Assembly (NCBI GenBank): GCA_900553515.1
Contig: USDN01000063.1
Coordinates: 1-15,329, forward strand
DNA from: an uncultured Blautia sp.
GTDB lineage: Bacteria > Bacillota > Clostridia > Lachnospirales > Lachnospiraceae
Direction: 5' to 3'
DNA length: 15,329 bases
Part shown: positions 14,038 through 15,329 of the stretch, in pieces
Layout: each line of letters begins with the position of its first letter
How positions within the stretch are numbered: the stretch's first letter is position 1
Translations under genes and position numbers: made by a program
The notes under the pieces: generated by a model
Seen by the model: the letters and a program-made list of their open reading frames with translations, nothing else
The model's database searches: none
Told to the model about the DNA's origin: nothing

Positions 14038-14481
14038 ATGAAAAAAGAAGTAAACCATGCAATAAGGAAACGCTTTAATGACATTATCTACAATATCGCC
14101 CGCTATACAGAGATTCTGCTGTCTGTTGTGATTCTGGTAGTGATCGCATTTGCCGGGATAAGGCTGATCTATGATGTGGCAGGGACTTCCATTATGAATA
14201 TGGATTCCGGATTTTTTGCAGAATTTCTTTCCAGTGGATTATCTCTGGTTGTCGGCGTGGAATTTGTAAAAATGCTGTGCAGACACTCTTCGCAGACGGT
14301 TGTCGAGGTTCTGATGTTCGCCACCGCCCGGCAGATGGTTGTCGAGCATCTGGGAACTATGCAGACACTGATTGGCGTGATCGCCATTGCTATTTTGTTT
14401 GCGATCCGCAAATATCTGATGACAGAGGTGGATGCAGTAGGGTATCATGTAGAAAAAAACAGAGAGGATGAATGTAAATGA
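14038..14481 (+). CDS. PsiE-like small integral membrane protein
   Basis: This protein of about 147 residues has a short basic N-terminus and four hydrophobic segments, at roughly 23-45, 60-78, 88-102 and 112-128. The order resembles the phosphate-starvation-inducible PsiE family (PF06146). Supporting segments are SLVVGVEFVKML (a helix with a conserved Glu and Lys), FATARQMVVEH (family equivalent TAIxRxIIVDH) and a C-terminal helix ending FAIRKY. The molecular function of PsiE proteins is not known. Two starts are possible: GTG 14023 with GGAGG seven bases upstream, and ATG 14038 with AAAGGAGA five bases upstream. The latter is chosen because of the promoter position. Its stop overlaps the proC start by four bases, so the two are translationally coupled. 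Family call is moderate; role unknown. Confidence 0.65.
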   Translation: MKKEVNHAIRKRFNDIIYNIARYTEILLSVVILVVIAFAGIRLIYDVAGTSIMNMDSGFFAEFLSSGLSLVVGVEFVKMLCRHSSQTVVEVLMFATARQMVVEHLGTMQTLIGVIAIAILFAIRKYLMTEVDAVGYHVEKNREDECK

Positions 14482-15272
14482 AAATAGGATTTATTGGTTG
14501 TGGAAACATGGCTTCAGCAATGATTGGAGGAATTCTGAAAAAGGGGATTGTTCAGAAGAATGAAATTATTGTATCAAATCTGACAGAAGCAGGATCAAAA
14601 CGCAGCAGGGAAAAACTGGGCGTAGAGACAACTATGGACAATCGTGAGGTTGCCAGAAAAGCAGAGATTCTTTTTCTGGCAGTGAAGCCTCAGTTTTATG
14701 AGGAAGTGATTCTTGAGGTACGGGATCTTCTGACAGAAGAACAGCTTCTGGTAAGTATTGCTCCGGGCAAAACAATGAAATGGCTGGAAGATACCTGCGG
14801 ACGTCCTGTGAAAATTATCCGGCTGATGCCGAATACACCGGCTCAGGTAGGTGAAGGAATGACCGGCGGATGCTGCAATGAACGTGTGACAGAGGAAGAA
14901 GCGCAGAAGATCAGCGAGATCGCAGGCAGCTTCGGAAGATTTGAGTTTGTTCCGGAAAGACTTCTGGATGCATTCAGTGCAGTCTGCGGCTGTTCTCCGG
15001 CATATGTATTTATGTTTATCGAGGCTATGGCTGATGCAGCAGTGGCACAGGGACTTCCGAGAAGTCAGGCATATTCCTTTGCGGCTCAGGCAGTTATGGG
15101 AAGCGCCAAAATGGTGCTGGAAACGGGCAGACACCCCGGCGAACTGAAAGATATGGTCTGCTCTCCGGCAGGAAGTACCATTGAAGGCGTAAGGATTCTG
15201 GAAAAAGCCGGAATGAGAAGTGCAGTGTTTGAGGCGCTGACCGGGGCAGCAGAAAAAGGAAAACGTCTGTAA
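14478..15272 (+). CDS. proC: Pyrroline-5-carboxylate reductase
   Basis: This 264-residue cytosolic enzyme performs the last step of proline synthesis, the NAD(P)H-dependent reduction of 1-pyrroline-5-carboxylate. The N-terminal Rossmann motif is IGFIGCGNMASAMIGG (3-18), followed by LFLAVKPQFYEEV (about 70-82). The family block RLMPNTPAQVGEGMT contains the conserved MPNTP, and CGCSPAYVFMFIEAMADAAV opens the helical dimerisation domain. The C-terminal signature reads LKDMVCSPAGSTIEGVRILE. Length is typical. The ATG overlaps the stop of the PsiE-like gene (ATGA) and is preceded by a GAGAGGATG stretch. No proA or proB gene lies in the window. The last 57 bases after it are AT-rich, with no clear terminator. 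Confidence 0.97.
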   Translation: MKIGFIGCGNMASAMIGGILKKGIVQKNEIIVSNLTEAGSKRSREKLGVETTMDNREVARKAEILFLAVKPQFYEEVILEVRDLLTEEQLLVSIAPGKTMKWLEDTCGRPVKIIRLMPNTPAQVGEGMTGGCCNERVTEEEAQKISEIAGSFGRFEFVPERLLDAFSAVCGCSPAYVFMFIEAMADAAVAQGLPRSQAYSFAAQAVMGSAKMVLETGRHPGELKDMVCSPAGSTIEGVRILEKAGMRSAVFEALTGAAEKGKRL

Positions 15273-15329
15273 AATAAGAAATGAATAAATAATTTTTATT
15301 AAATTGTGTTAAAGAACAGAATGTGCTAA

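Noticed and set aside
15273..15329. AT-rich end, considered as a proC terminator or promoter for the next gene.
   Set aside because: Only weak A/T pairing can be drawn and no spaced -35/-10 pair is convincing before the window ends.

Overview
The window reads as chromosomal DNA of a low- to mid-GC Gram-positive anaerobe, most likely a gut Clostridia of the Lachnospiraceae type. This is inferred from the protein families, the strong GGAGG ribosome binding sites, the AT-rich spacers with U-tailed hairpin terminators, and a tRNA without an encoded CCA. No mobile element, CRISPR array, rRNA or origin was seen. All functional calls come from reading motifs by eye; no database search was possible.

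Left part, minus strand (1-3065). A sugar-type ABC ATPase of the MsmX/UgpC family runs off the left edge. It has codon use typical of a highly expressed gene and no permease beside it. Next come a DUF89-family metal-dependent phosphatase-like protein with its own promoter, and an AraC-family regulator.

Central part, plus strand (3240-10848). The regulator is divergent from a seven-gene cluster: a class I aldolase-fold protein of the DapA/NanA family, a PfkB-fold sugar-kinase homologue, a complete TRAP transporter (DctP binding protein, DctQ, DctM), a YhcH/NanQ-type protein and a cytoplasmic GH78-like glycosidase. U-tailed hairpins lie after dctP and after dctM and should grade expression. I read this as an AraC-controlled system that imports a small acidic sugar or glycoside, cleaves it inside the cell and splits an acid product. 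Two of its enzymes are unusual. The kinase homologue lacks nearly every PfkB signature residue, including the catalytic Asp. The aldolase keeps its Schiff-base Lys and Tyr but has lost the GxxGE keto-acid pocket motif. The substrate is unknown, and this cluster is the best candidate here for an undescribed system.

Right part, plus strand (10849-15329). A terminator closes the cluster. Then come an orphan NMT1/SsuA-type ABC binding protein with no permease or ATPase, malQ (4-alpha-glucanotransferase) with its own promoter and terminator, and a single tRNA-Gly(CCC) gene with a near-consensus promoter and its own terminator. A PsiE-like membrane protein gene overlaps proC (proline synthesis) by four bases, with a good promoter ahead of the pair. 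The last ~57 bases are AT-rich with nothing recognisable.
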